A program made the position numbers and the translations under genes. Positions 45,628 to 58,223 of a stretch of 64,000 nt of DNA are shown piece by piece; position 1 is the stretch's first letter; every line of letters begins with the position of its first letter. Source of the DNA: Paraconiothyrium sp. Pb-2020 (taxonomy: Eukaryota; Ascomycota; Dothideomycetes; Pleosporales; Didymosphaeriaceae); contig JAJUBI010000007.1 of assembly GCA_022419385.1 (NCBI GenBank), positions 1,397,768 to 1,461,767 of the forward strand, read 5' to 3'. The notes beneath the pieces are model-generated. The model was not told the DNA's origin, did no database searches, and was given only the letters and a program-made list of their open reading frames with translations.

Positions 45628-47169
45628 CTACGCCCTCATGGTGCCTAGCCGGGTAGGCAACCGCGGCGCCTTTGAACGCACGCCGTAGATGGAGGACCTT
45701 CGGAGCCACATTTCTGCCTGATCCGCGCTGGAAGAGCGTCGGCGAGGAGGTGGCGGCCTGTCTGAGTCGTCCCCTTTGGAATCCTTTCGCGAGGCCTGGG
45801 ATCCTCTGCGAGACCCGTACGACGACTTGCGTGACTCACGCCACTCCTGAGAGCCTTTGCTTGAGCCCTGCGAGTCTTTGCGTGAGCTCTGCGAATCCTT
45901 GCGTGAATCCATGGAATCTCGCTTCTCGTGCCGGTGCGCGTGAGACGAGCCGTCGATGTCAATCTTGCCAAAGCGGTTGTCGATCTCTTCGATCTCTTCG
46001 ACTTCTTCGAGCGATGCGTTCCGTGAGTGGCGTGGGGACTCATCAGAGTCGTCGATGACCTCTTCGTCGTCGTCATCGTCATCTTCCGCATCTGACTCGG
46101 GTGGGGATGGTGGGTGCACGACCACATTCATGGACTTGTCGAAAGTGTCCTCGCGTGGGCTTGCATGTCGTGCGGATAGGGTGGCTGGGCTGACGTCTCG
46201 CGGGCTTGCGTCTTCGGGACTCAAGGTTCGGGTGCTTGCGTTCCGCGATACTTTTGCTTGGGGGATGGGGAGCGCATTCTTCTTGGTCTGACGGCCTCGT
46301 GGTAACCGCTTGAGGTTCTTCTCCCATAAAGGACTGATGTGGACCTTCTGTTCGTTGCCATGCTCATCCTGCTTCAATTGCGCGTCGGAAGCGTCCGTCT
46401 TGAACGCGCTGAATTCCTTCAGGATCGACGGGCCAGGCGAAAGACTCCTGGATCTCGCGGCGACATCATCGCGCACTTTTGAATCGCGGAGAAGAAAGAC
46501 ACTGCTCCACGACGGCCGCTGGTTTACCGACGATTGGCGTCGTTTCGAGGGCTGTGGGATGATTTCTGGCTGTTCCCTCGTGAAGGTAACACGTTTCTGG
46601 CCAGGCAGTGACGTGTTCCTGGTTGGTGGAGGCGACGCTAGTGACGTAGCCATGTCAACGACGGTGTTTCCGTGTGCGGGCTGATTCTGGGGGATGTTTA
46701 TGGTGAGTCGGGGCAGGCTGGGTGGTTGCATGTGGCGGACAGCAGATTTATGAGAAACGTCGCTGGTAGCGTGCTGGGTGGGGACAGGCGTAGGCATATG
46801 CTGGTGTGAAAGGCGGGGTTTTAGCGCGATCTGCATTGGGCCAGCTGATGGCGTTAGGGTCGTCGGGGTCTGGGCATGGGCCGGCGAACCGCGCTCCACG
46901 GACGCCTCGCAGGACGTCTTTGGGGCTGTGCTGACAACAACATGTCGTCCCAACCAAGGGTTACCAATGCCTGCACGCGCTTCGTCTGAGTCACCGCGGA
47001 TGGTGCCAGACGCCAAATGTTGCCGTGGTGCAAGACGGGGAACTGGATCCGAGAGTGCCCTCCTACATGTACGCTCTAGACCTTCCACGTCGAACGAGGC
47101 CCTTTGTCTCCGGTGGGTACGTGATGTGTGCCAATGGGCTTGTCTCAGCGCAAGCCGATGGCTCGGCAT
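45628..47169 (-). CDS. Hypothetical disordered protein with RS/RKDS-like repeats
   Basis: A single frame of 513 residues from ATG 47169. It has a Pro/Ser/Thr-rich N-terminal half, then PHISPLWEKNLKRLPRGRQTKK-like basic segments (around KVHISPLWEKNLKRL), repeated ASPRD/ASPRE units, an acidic run (AEDDDDDDEEVIDDSDE), and a Ser/Arg/Lys/Asp repeat region (SRKDSQSSRKDSQGS). Near the C-terminus is a basic RRRSS site followed by EMWLRRSSIYG. Several RRxS and SP sites suggest heavy phosphorylation. No enzyme domain is seen. Length, ATG start and motif patterning support a real gene; function is unknown. Confidence 0.6.
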   Translation of the reverse strand: MPSHRLALRQAHWHTSRTHRRQRASFDVEGLERTCRRALSDPVPRLAPRQHLASGTIRGDSDEARAGIGNPWLGRHVVVSTAPKTSCEASVERGSPAHAQTPTTLTPSAGPMQIALKPRLSHQHMPTPVPTQHATSDVSHKSAVRHMQPPSLPRLTINIPQNQPAHGNTVVDMATSLASPPPTRNTSLPGQKRVTFTREQPEIIPQPSKRRQSSVNQRPSWSSVFLLRDSKVRDDVAARSRSLSPGPSILKEFSAFKTDASDAQLKQDEHGNEQKVHISPLWEKNLKRLPRGRQTKKNALPIPQAKVSRNASTRTLSPEDASPRDVSPATLSARHASPREDTFDKSMNVVVHPPSPPESDAEDDDDDDEEVIDDSDESPRHSRNASLEEVEEIEEIDNRFGKIDIDGSSHAHRHEKRDSMDSRKDSQSSRKDSQGSSKGSQEWRESRKSSYGSRRGSQASRKDSKGDDSDRPPPPRRRSSSADQAEMWLRRSSIYGVRSKAPRLPTRLGTMRA

Positions 47170-48186
47170 GACCCGCCATGTCGTTTGCCAATGGATGCAT
47201 CGAGTTTAGCCTGCCACGGGAAGTCTTGGACACCAGCGGGAGTCCTTGGCAGCGTCAGGTGCACGTAACATGCGTCGTCCCTGTGCGCCTGTTGGAGATA
47301 GACCACAAAGGGACAGCAAAGAGCAGTGATTGACAGGAGACACAGGGGCCGTGCAAGAAGCAGAAAGGATCGCGGGCGTCGATAGTAAATAACGTTGGCA
47401 TGGCGCATTGCGAGCGACAGCGATCGGCATCCTGGAAACCTTGGGCGCAGAGCTCTCACATGCCATTCCTGGCCGCATCGCTCGCACTGCTTGCCAACCC
47501 CTAAAGGATCTCGTGCAGCGCTCCCAAGCCGCTAATCTTCTGCAAGCTCAGACAAGCTCGGTCGGTAGACTTGATCCCCTCGTCGTCCATTGACGTCCAT
47601 GGTGCGGTTGGTCGCCGTTCATCATTACTCACCACCTTGCGCCAGGGGACCGCCTATTCTCCGTATGCCACGCTCGTCAGTAGGGACACATGAACCGGAC
47701 GCTGGAATTCGGACATATTGTTTAGAAACCTTCTTCGGACTTTGCACGCAGCTAAGCCTGGCTCCAACAGAAGTTGGTCCGTGAGCTTATCACACGTGGA
47801 GACTGTGATCAAGTAAAATAAGCGATGCGCCAAGCCAAAGCGAGTAAGTGCTGCCAGATCTGATCTGATCCTCACCTCTAAAGACGCATCTGTCAGCATC
47901 GGCTGCATTATCCAGATTGTCGTCTGAAGGCCAATCATCCGCCCGGCCACAGCTGCTCATTGTAGTTTGTTGGCAAGGAGAGCGTCTACTTGTGGGAATT
48001 CACGTCACTGGACGGGCACCTCAAGGGCTGGACATGGCACATGTGTGCATTTATGTCGGTTCAGTGTATTTACCAATACATCGCGGAGGCTCTCTTTGAA
48101 AGCTGATCTACCAAAAGCATTCTTTGTTGCAAGAGGGCATTGTCTTGCAAATGGTCATTGACTTGGATAGGAAGGATTGCTTTGGA
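47170..48186. other. Intergenic
   Basis: Upstream region of the disordered-protein gene and 3' flank of the WD40 gene. No gene is seen. Confidence 0.5.
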
Positions 48187-50034
48187 CTACTCGGCGGTCC
48201 AGATACCGGTACCTCTCTGCGCCCACGCTTCTCTCTCTTCGTCGCTTGCCTTGGACGATCCGTTCCCACTCTTCGCGCCCATGATCTGTTCCTCAATCTT
48301 GCTGACCACAGCGACGTACTTTCCGCTCTTAGGAGGTGCCTCAGGATGCTCCGGACGGTTCTCCCCCAACGACGGTTCCAGAGCGCTCTCTTGTTCAGAA
48401 TGTGCATCCGGCAAAGGCGCCACGCTTCTGTCCCAGTACCTAACCTTGCCGTCTCCATCAATGCTAAGATAGGTCGTCTTACCCTCGTCCATGACTAACT
48501 CATAGAAGCCCTTCCTCACATAGGCAGCTTCTGTGCCTTTCGGTCGCTTGAAGACTTCCTTCGCGTTCGTCAGTGTATCGTAGACTACAGTCGTCCTATC
48601 CGAGGTTGTCAGAGACAGAAGCCTTCCGTCCCCGAACCACGAAACGTTCTGTATTTGAACCATGCGAGGGTATTGGCCATCGTCATCCATGACCCAACGC
48701 TGCACCACGACGCCTCCAGGACCATCGAATGGCCGCCAGACATATGCGGTCCTGTCTGCGCATAGAGCGATCTGTGATGCAGTGGGATGCCACGAGAAGC
48801 GGCGGCACCACCGGGTCACGGTCTCTGGAAAGGTGGACAGAACTTTCCCATCGGCGACTGCGTGGACCCTGATCTCTTTCCCCCTATGCGAACTCCAAAC
48901 GATGTGCTTGGAGTCTGGTGAAAATGCACCAGCCCAGCTCTGACCGTCGGAATCGGTGGTCGCCCATTCCAATCCTCCGTTCTCGTTCGAGTACATACGC
49001 AGTGTTCCATCCCAGGATACAGATGCTACGTGTCGGTCGTCTGGGCTGAAGCCGATCCACGTCACTTGGTCGGTATGTCCCCTGAGGCGACGGACTTCGC
49101 GTCCCGCATCAACATCATATACGGCGACCTGGGGCAGAGCATCTGGCTCACGCATGCCGTGTTGCGTGGTTCTATTATTGACAACATACAACAATAGGGC
49201 TCCGTCGTTACTGAATGGAGTGCTCACAAAACTGGGTATCAAGGCATGTTGGAGCACAGTGTAGTTTCTTCGGCGATGGTCGGCTGATGCTTTCTCCAAA
49301 GCCCTGACGAAATCGGCGTGTAGGCTGGAGGCGTCCACAAAAGCTCGCGTCCACTCATGTTCAGTCTCTAGCTCAGGCAGGATGGCGTCGATGGCCTTGG
49401 TGGAGATGGCTGCAGGATCGATAGGTTCTTCTTCGACGAATAACCGTCCATTGCAGTCTAGTTCCCACAGTATAAGTCCAGTGTATGGCTGGAGACGTGG
49501 TTCACCCGTAGAGAAGTTGCTAACGAGAGTGTGTGTAGGGATTCCCCCAACAACATCAGTTGTACGTTCTCCCTCAGCGTCTTGGCCGCGCTGCTTCGCT
49601 GGAAGCCTGAAGTGTAATGTACCACAGCCTTCAAGAAACTGGCGTAATTCCTTGGTTGCGACATCGTAGACCAAGATGCCAACCTCGGGATGACTAGAAC
49701 TGACAGCCAGCAATTTGCTGTCGGGGCTCAGGGCGGTGTCGATATTTGTAAGCGTGAGATCCTACACAGCGATCAGCCGGCAAACTCCCGAGAACATTTC
49801 TTTCAAACAAGGGAAAAGACTGACCTTCTCACCATCGGCCTTGGGGGATCTAGCGCCAACGTTTCGTACGATATCTCCCCAGAAATCGAAAACGTCCTTC
49901 TCTTGGCCCCATTCTTGTGGATGTTCAGGCGCATGAGATGCTGGGATGCCGTTGAAGGTGAAGTCCTGCGAAGGGTGCAAAGGGAACTCATAGCCCTGGA
50001 GAAAGTCCTTGCGTGAATGCGTACGAACAGCCAT
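48187..50034 (-). CDS. WD40-repeat protein, uncharacterised
   Basis: Exons 50034-49825 and 49761-48187, joined in phase 0 across a GTCAGT..GTAG intron (49762-49824), give 594 residues. WD40-type repeats are visible in the middle: GHTDQVTWIGFSPDDRHVASVSWDGTLRMY, then SWAGAFSPDSKHIVWSSHRGKEIRVH and RRFSWHPTASQIALCADRTAYVW. The first exon also looks like a propeller start (DLTLTNIDTALSPDSKLLAVSS forms at the junction). The C-terminus is charged (KIEEQIMGAKSGN). It is probably a seven-bladed propeller scaffold; no specific complex is recognised. Confidence 0.8.
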
Positions 50035-50802
50035 GTTGAGTCCTGAGACAGACAGTCGATTGCACCGTAAGGCCGACAATACACGACGTTTAGGATGGTT
50101 GTTGCCCGATGACCCAGTTGGGGAAAGAGGAGCGATGACGTACAGAGATCATCGACAACCAAGGGCGATCTTTTACGACCTATCGCCACCGCGTGAACAT
50201 GTTGATGCCTGCCATGTGCAACATCGAAGAACATTGGACAGCCGCGCGATTGCTGTAGGCCAATCGTTTGGGAAACCAAAGGCGGGGCCGACTTTCCAGC
50301 TCCAAATGTGCTTACCGATCTCTTTGTTCGTCGTGAAGTACTGTCAGCGCCGCATCTTGTTTCCTCTGTTCTGCTCTGATTTATCACCCGTACTCTAGTT
50401 GCAATCAAGCTCCTGTGCGCGCGCTTGACGACCTTCCGGATCTTGCAGCCGGCGGGCCCGGAGCCTCTTGCTGGCCCATCAATACCAAGGAAGACCACGG
50501 TGCCATATCTAGGTAGGCAAGGTAGTTATCTGTGATGCAGGCCGGCCATATTCGCGCTTCCACATCCTAGACGAACATTTAGAGAGGTGTGTATGATAGT
50601 TGTATCACTTTAATGTTGATTTGCGTTCCGCGGTCACCTCTATGGGCAAAAGAAAAAACCTTCGTAGGCTACAATGGCAAATAGCGTAGGGGTCATACAT
50701 GAAAATGAAAGACGCTGCTTTTGTCTATCGTGAAAGTTAGGTTTCCAATGATCATTGACCATCTTCCCCAGCGTTTTGTTCGTTACACGGTCATCATGTC
50801 GT
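50035..50802. other. Intergenic
   Basis: WD40 gene promoter and 3' flank of the secreted-protein gene. The frames at 49803-50498 (-) and 50009-50398 (+) are shadows or noncoding. Confidence 0.5.
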
Positions 50803-51429
50803 CTAAGCATCCTCCAGAGTCTGCTGAATAGCGTAGGGGAGATTCTGCAAGTTCCAACTGCACACTCCGCTTCCACCGCACTGTCCACCCATGTTCTTGC
50901 CGACTTCGAAGTGCTCGCCAGCAGTGAATGTCTTAGTAACCTCCTCTCCGGGGATTTGGACGTGGTCCACGAGCTGTACATGTCAGCTCAACGTGCCATC
51001 AATCAGTGTGGTGGCGTGGAAATATACCTTGAACACCAAGTCGAAGTTCGTCGAGGCTTCACCTCCATTTTCGGGGTAGTTCAATGTGAAAGTCCAAGTG
51101 GAGTATGCATTGGTACTATTGTCGGTGGTACACGGCTGCTCAACGCCCCACGGGGCGGATGCGCTGGTCAAGTACTGCAGCGAGCAGATCGCAGTCGTCG
51201 GAGGGAAGACAACTTGTCCGGTGGGAGTCTGGCCTGCGGGGATTGTATTTGGATCCGAAATGGTGAAATTGAGGATAGAATGAGGATCGTTCCCTGGGTT
51301 GCCACTGGGTGTGTGCGTATATAGTCGGGTGATTTGCCAGGGCTGGAGATCATCTCTTGCGGCCTTGTTTGCGGGTGCCGCGGAAACAGCAGCGGCCGCG
51401 AAGAGGGCAACGATGGCCTTGGTAAGCAT
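50803..51429 (-). CDS. Small secreted protein, possibly AA1-like
   Basis: Exons 51429-51028 and 50973-50803 (intron 50974-51027) give 190 residues. A signal peptide is clear (MLTKAIVALFAAAAVSA), followed by a short propeptide-like KAARDD. The mature part opens with WQITRLYTHTPSG, has four cysteines (C82, C100, C166, C172; two possible disulfides), two N-glycosylation sites (NFT, NST), and alternating beta-type segments such as TWTFTLNYPENGG and STNFDLVFK. The W-x-[IV]-x-x-[FL] start and size resemble fungal AA1-like (Alternaria allergen 1-type) beta-barrel proteins, but this is only a resemblance. Such proteins are often effectors or wall-associated. Confidence 0.75.
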
Positions 51430-52115
51430 GTTGGCGTTTGTTGAAGTGAAGGTATCGAATTTCTACGGCCTGTGACTGCGAAATCGGAAGGTATCTGGTT
51501 TATCGTATCGAACCCTGACAGCGATCATCAAATATCTTTATGTTCTCGCGCAGACCGAAGTCCGAGTCCCTGAATTGGTCTAATTGCCTCACTGACGTAC
51601 GAGCAGTTTATTTCCCCACATCGTGTACTTCCTAACGCAGTTAAGCGTGGCGAAGGCCCACTGAGGCTGAAGGCTAAGCGGCGCCGTTTCGATCGCTGCC
51701 GTCTTCCCGAAGCTTAACAACGCCCTGTCTAGCAACGTGTTGGTGGAAAAATTCTGAAAGGCAACAGTGACATCCTGGGACCATGCACTGCTCTAAGGTT
51801 AGTTAGAATCAATGAATTACTGAGCCGTCGGTTTCAGGAGACAATTGGGGCCGTACCGCCACACTAGCCGTTTATAGACTTTTAGTGCTGCCGAACATGT
51901 TTTGAACGGATCTAGAACGAACTTTACCTATTCAAAATGTCCCATAAACGGTGCTTTACGAGCGAAGTAACGCTATGAGCCGGATTGTATGCAAGTGGAC
52001 GGGTATCGGAGATACGCGAGCACGGGAATTGTGACATGTCCGAAGGTGAGAAGCAAAGGACAGAAGTGGAACGACAAAAAGGGATACGAGGTATTGCATA
52101 TACATGGATGTCGCA
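51430..52115. other. Intergenic
   Basis: Promoter of the secreted-protein gene and 3' flank of the 869-residue orphan. No gene is seen. Confidence 0.5.
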
Positions 52116-54999
52116 CTACATGGGACCCACACCCACGAAGAGCTTGTCAAGCCTTAAGTCGTTGATGTTGGGCCTCCAGTCCCTCGCATTCGGTAAGACA
52201 ATTCTCCAGCCTCTGCTCTCTGTCTCTGCGAATAGGATAGCCGCCTTCTTTTCGGCATCGGCTACGTCGGTCGCACATATCACGAAAGTTGTAAGGTAGA
52301 ACATGACGAAAGGATATTTGGAGTTGATGTAGTGTTGAACGTAATATTGCCATGCGTGGGCTGACCACGGACGATCGAAAGCTGGGACCCGAGTCAGTTT
52401 CTCCGCAACATGCTGATGATTGACATTCGCAAACAGGCAGAACTATACAGTCCGATGCGTAACAGCCGGATCGTACGTTGAGCCGATCCAGCCTACAAAC
52501 GTTATCCACACACTTTAGCAAGCACGATGGAAGGGGTAGTCCAACAAAAAATGGGGCAAAACTACTCACGCATGGCGTTCCAGTGGTACACATGGCCTTC
52601 CCACGTACCAAAATTGAGCCTGCTCTTGCCCATTCGCTTCAGCGCAGGCATTGGCCAGGCGCAATAATGCGTCAAGATGCTACCTTTTGCCATGATGCCT
52701 GTCGGTTGTTGGTCCTTGAAATGCTTGACGAAGTCGATTAAACACGTCTTCCGCGGAAGCGATAAATTTGGCGTGAGCTCGACGTCCGGTGAAAGGCCAC
52801 CGAATTCGTATGGGAAATACAAGTCTAGGGCGCCATCAGAGCCCTGAACGATCACTGGGCGCGTTTGAGGTGACTCATATTCTGTGACCAGGCTAACAAT
52901 CCCACAACGCTCCAGGTCATCGATAACACGTCGGATGAACCGATTCGCCTCCCTTGACCTTCCATCTTGCAACATCTTTGTTTGGTGCGCTAACAGGATC
53001 TGGCGATCTGGCTCGTGGCTCCTCTGTCGGTTGCCCTCATATTGCACTTCTGGTGGGCAAGGAAAGCCCGAGCTGGCTATTTTGTCAATCTCTATCTTTT
53101 CCAGGTAGAGATCTTGGGCGGCGGGAGGTATGACTTCTTCGATGACTCGTTTCATGATCTCTTTAGGCGAGGGATCGTCGACAAGCATCAAGAGAACATC
53201 TTCGATGATGTCGAATAGCTCAAACGGTAGATTAGGCGCTCGATCGATAATGATGAATTGCCATGAATCTACCACGATCGGATCATACATGGAGCTTTTC
53301 CGGAACCTTAAATCGTTCTTGATGTCTTCCAAACTTGTGTCCGTGGTCCATTCAGTGAGATCTAGAGCTTGACGTGACTTCGCTGACCGATGGCGTTTGA
53401 TGATCAATTCTCCTTCGGTAGGGTGCACCGTCGCGTCTGCGTTTGTACCTTCATAGACTACAAGCAGAAGCCTCTCCGTCCGCTTTTCAAGTTCGTCGAG
53501 GAACTGCTGCGTGAGTGGATCTCCCATTGCCATTTGGCCGCATACGTAGTTACGGGTCTCGGTTTGTACGATTGTGTTGTTGAATTGACTTAGACCACTG
53601 GTGTTCTGTGACGCTTTGCTTGACGGTACGAAGCCGAGGTAGCCGCCGGTAACGCATTCTACAAGGATGCTTGATGGGTCAAACCAGTAATCTCGGTACA
53701 GCCCGAGCATCAATAGTTTGCAAATGAGGGTATAGTCTTCGAAGTTCAAACAGATGCTGGCCAGCGTCCACGGAGTCAACAACATGGGAAACCAGCGATA
53801 GCTCACGTTCGTCAGCATCGGCAATAACTTTGCGTGGAGAGACTTACAGGATATCCCAGGATGCTTTGGTCATCTTCAGACCTGCTGTCGTGCTCGGTAT
53901 CATCCCTCCGAGTAAACCAATCTTTTTGACGTCGCTCCCAGACAATGTTTGAGCGCATATGGCAACGCGCAGAAACTGAAGAGCGTGCGGTCGCCACGCT
54001 TTTTCGAAGAAGTCACAGTACGTCTCCAGCTGACTGGCGTGGCATCCCGACAGAAATCCGCTTATCGTTCGGGATCGAACCGCGTGCTCTAGGGTCTCTG
54101 CGTTACTAGTGTTTAGTATCATTATCCGAAACCAAGATCGGATTATGTCAGTTCCACTGTCATTTCTGGGCTCTAGGACCGGGGAACCTATATGCTTGCC
54201 TGAGTCATTCAAGTCTGGAACGATGCTGTACAAACGCTGAACTCCCTCTACGCATAAGTCGCTGTAGAAGTGTTTCAGTATTAGTATGGTTCCATCGTCG
54301 GGCATGTTGTGAAGAGAAGTAATCGGAATGCGGGGAGAAAGAGGGGACTGTAAGATCATGATCTTCTCGGAACCTTGTTGGTTGGGATCCGGTGATCTAC
54401 CTGTAGGTAAGCGTCGGTGGAGTCCTTTAATATATGGCATTCCAGTACACATGTCGTGCGGTCCCACTTCACATACCTCCTGGTGTTTCCGGCCCACGGT
54501 TCAGATTCAACACTGAGGAACGTCAATGCAATGATTCCACCGCGAGCTATGCAGAGCACATACTCAATATTGAGTCGGCGAGCGTGCTCATGTCTTTTTC
54601 CACGCTTGACATCCAGTTGATAAAGTCCGACGTATCTCCGCCGCGAGAGTAGAACCTCTCGCGTATCTGGCGTCTGAGATCCATCGCTTGCCGAAGCTTC
54701 AAAATCTTTTGCCTAGCAGTGTCTGGCGTATCCGCGTCGACTCTTTCTGCGTCCCTGAAAGCGCGATCCCATTGTGTTTGGAAGTTTTTCAACTCGTTAG
54801 CATGTCTTCTGCACCACGAATCCTCTTCCCGTGGCGGTCGTTGCTGACACGGGCGTCCATCGCCCTCTAAAGCTTCGCAATCATTGGATGTGACTAACGG
54901 CGACCTAGGCGGCTCGGAAGAGCGTAAGATCACTCGTGGCGAGCCTTCGGAGCGGTATCGTGGTTCTTGTAGGGTGCTGATACAGAGCCCGGAGCTCAT
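52116..54999 (-). CDS. 869-residue orphan with N-terminal Cys/His module and coiled coil
   Basis: Six exons close in frame: 54999-54564, 54512-54477, 54424-53848, 53801-52570, 52492-52449 and 52400-52116. The start is ATG 54999. Residues 41-66 have C-x9-C-x11-C-x2-H (CEALEGDGRPC, WCRRH), which could bind zinc. A helical, charged stretch follows (ELKNFQTQWDRAFRDAERV; LKLRQAMDLRRQIRERFYSRGGD). The large remainder looks folded (FLRVAICAQTLSG; WDILYRWFPMLLTPWTLASI; DSWQFIIIDRAPNLPFELFDI) and ends with AKKAAILFAETESRGWRIVLP-like sequence (EKKAAILFAETESRGWRIVLP). I recall fungal proteins with the same Cys/His plus coil start but no assigned function. Exons of 36 and 44 bases and the last exon rest on phase consistency only. 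It neighbours a HET gene and a secreted-protein gene. Confidence 0.72.
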
Positions 55000-55986
55000 T
55001 GTGAGGAGGAGGTAGGCAAAGATCAAACTAGCTCAGATTCCTACGAGATACGTGAGAGTTATGAAGCAAGATAATAAATATCAGCCTGGTGGATTCGGCG
55101 ACCCGCGAGAGCGCCTTGCGATAAGTAAAGGTCGAGATGCATGCTTGCGGCACAGTCGATTTCGCGACCTCGGGACCTGCGGCACGCGTTAATCCACCTG
55201 CTTCACACACTTTCGCGCCCGTTAGGCTTTCCTGTGGCTGTGTAATCATTACGGAGGTTTTATAAGACCGAATAACGCTCTATGAGCAATCAATGGGGAC
55301 GATTCGTAGAAAGATTCGCTACCTAGGTACTCTCGTGCGAGTAAGCATGTTTTGCATTGTCGCAAGTGTTGTGAACAAGGCCATAACAGATATTAACCAG
55401 GAAGTAGTCTTTGGAATTATGGGCCGTTGATGATGTATAAAGAACAGGCAAGACCGCGTTACTCGTTGATGTGCTATCTTGTTGCGCAGACAGACCGGGA
55501 CCAGCCGCGTCTCCGCTGCAGGGAAAGCAAGACTACCTCACGACAATGTGATAATATGTGACAGATGCAGCGCTGGCTACAACCGTGTGATTGATTGGCA
55601 CGGAGTGTTCGCTTAAGCGCTAATCTTGCCGCGGAGTGTGGAGGATTGCAATGGTTGGGGGAACCGTCGCGCTGAAGCGCCGGTAACGCGTCCACCCCAC
55701 CAATCACGACGGGCTGATCATAAGAGCGCCATCTCGAGATGAATAGGCGATTCATAATAAACTTTCCCTGGTATGAGTGGCACCACCTAGTGCAGCTAAT
55801 GCTCCCGGATGCATCCTTCGAATGTAGGTAGGTAGAAAGTGGCAGCAGAATTAGATGTCGGACATATCGTAATCAGTCGTAATCTTTGAAGATTAGTCGC
55901 AGGGAGCCGCAGGGTCGCTCGGCTTTAGGAGGCTCTGGCTTAACGCGAGAGTTCATCTTTCCGCGAGAGGGCACCATACTAACATG
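55000..55986. other. Intergenic
   Basis: About 1.0 kb between two same-strand genes. The frame at 55474-55755 (-) is not protein-like. No gene or RNA is recognised. Confidence 0.5.
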
Positions 55987-58223
55987 CTAGTACAGCCGGA
56001 ATGTTTCAACTTGCCCATGTGTTTCCCAAATGTCCCATTTCCAATCGGATACCTTATTGCTAGATGGTGAGATCTCCTCTTCTGATGTATCACTATCTGA
56101 CCAACTTTCGTACTTGACCAGCTGCCTAGCACTTGCGATGCCCTTTCTCTGATAAATCTTCATATCAGCCCCTTCCGTGTTAGAATCCTCACAAGCTCCA
56201 ATCAGCACCAACCCTTCTGGGGGAGCCGGATTTGAAGATGTGATCAGCAGAAAGAATCCGTCAGTTGTAAATGATAAATCTGGTACCTGAAGTGGTTCAT
56301 CCTGTTTTGATACATCTGAGAATACAACGAGGCGATAAGAAAGGGTGCCGGAGAAATCACGCGGTGTGATGACGCGCCCATCATAACTCACTGGGATGAT
56401 CGTACCTCGCATGAGGATATATGACCCAATAGCACAGTTGCCGTAGATTCCAGTACTGGAGGCGAGACGCGAAATCTCGAAGACCTCGAACTGTGTGCCA
56501 CGTTTACCATCTTTACGATAAGACATGGCAGCTCCAACGGATGCCCAAGACCAAGTCGGTGCGATATAAATGCGCCGTGAAGTGGAGACTGGACGCCACA
56601 GCAACTGCTGCTGCAAATCCTTTGTCCACATACCGGCGATGTAATCATCGGGCCCCTCGTCAGCCCTATACGTCTTGCTCTTCGGGTCTGCGAGTCCAGG
56701 CGATGCTGGAGCTGATGTCTTTTCTGGAAGCGATTTTTGTTGGTGCCGATACTCGGCAAGTCCAGACAAAGCAACAAGGCGATCGGTCTCAAAGGTCAAA
56801 TTCATCCGGGTGTACTCCTCCACCACGGTAGTCCAACTCATACTGAAAATAGCTTCCTTGAGCAGACTGGAGCCACGACGATGTCTCTTGCTAGTGGCGC
56901 TACATTCACAAGTGATGATAGAGCGACATTCCCATCCCAGCTCAGCCCCACCGAAATGGAGCGTTCGGGGCGAAAGCACCCTTTCTTGTAGAACCCAACC
57001 ACGTGTTGAGAGTCTGCTCATAGGGGGCGAATCTTTGCGATGAAGCCAATTGGAGCCGTGACCAATATGAAGATCACTATACTCGCCAGTTTCATATGCT
57101 GATGGATCGGGAGGAGTCCAATCATGGTAGGGAAGTTGATAGGCCAAAGCACCTCGTTCTCTTACGAATATGACATGAGTTTTCCCCTCGTGTTTGGCAA
57201 ATATTGACTTTGCTGGGTACAGCGCGCGGCGATCGTTTTCCAGAAACCCATGCGAACTGTTCTGGGCAGCGTCTGCGGAGATCGTGACGTATGCGTTGCC
57301 ATATACGGTTGCCATCTTAGGAGCATGAGTTGCCCAGTCCTCGGGCGAATCTTGGACGATGCATAGGGAATCTATCCACAGATACTGTAGCCCAAGCGCT
57401 CTAGTGGTAAAGATAGCGTCAAGAAAAGTGCGTGGCAGACGTGAAATGCCTTTCTCGATGTGCTGTGTGACATTGACAGTTGTAGTCTTTGCTGGCACGC
57501 TTTCACCCCAACAATGCGAAAGCGCTACGTAACGACCAGTTTCATGATCGAGAGGTATGTGTAGCTTGACTTTAGAATCCGGACCTTGACCTACGTCAAG
57601 GACACGAGCGGGTAATCGCGTGTGTTGCTCGTTGAAAGGCCTACACTCTGTGTGCTTACCCTCACCATGAACACAGTCGTTGATCAATCGTTTGGCAAGA
57701 CCAATAGTACTTTTAGAGAGTCCTGTGGGGCCGATATGCTCCGACATGCCAATCTCTGACCACGGAAGGTCTGCGCCTTTGGTAGAGCTCGTTAGTCGCA
57801 CCTTCTCTTTCGAATGTGAGCTCTTCTTCGCCTACCTGGTGCGCAATAATACTGGAGTTTGACGATTCGAACATGCCCACCATATCCAAGTTCTCGAGTC
57901 GGCTCTAGATTGACACGTAGCGGCCCTTCGTCTTCCGGTGCTCTTTCTGAGAATATAAAACGCGCATACCGTTTGTGAAACTCCATGTTATTCTTCCTGT
58001 TGGGATACGGATGGTAAGAATCTGCTATCGCCACCGCGCCTTGCCAAATAACGCGACACACGTTACACCGGTGGCTTTGTCGCTCTATGTCCCGGGTAGT
58101 GACATGGCGAGAGACTGTGCAGCCGTCTGTGTGACTAGTAGCGAAAGGCAGGTTTGACACTGCAGGAGACTCATTTGTGAGTTCATCGTCGTCGATGACC
58201 TGAATACCCCTTTTTGGCGGCAT
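55987..58223 (-). CDS. HET-domain (heterokaryon incompatibility) protein
   Basis: Exons 58223-57836 and 57776-55987, joined in phase 1 across a 59-base intron with a perfect CTAAC branch, give 725 residues. All three HET blocks are present: YVALSHCWG (212-220), YLWIDSLCIVQDSPEDW (261-277) and RGWVLQERVLSPRTLHFG near residue 370. The N-terminal exon carries CNVCRVIW and a basic start (MPPKRG). No NACHT, ankyrin or WD repeats follow, so this is a stand-alone HET protein. The C-terminal part is the variable region usual in the family (TWSWASVGAAMSYR). HET domains trigger cell death on non-self recognition in some fungi; most family members are uncharacterised. Confidence 0.92.

Noticed and set aside
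55987..58223. NLR-type (HET-NACHT-repeat) incompatibility gene
   Set aside because: No nucleotide-binding loop or tandem repeats follow the HET domain.
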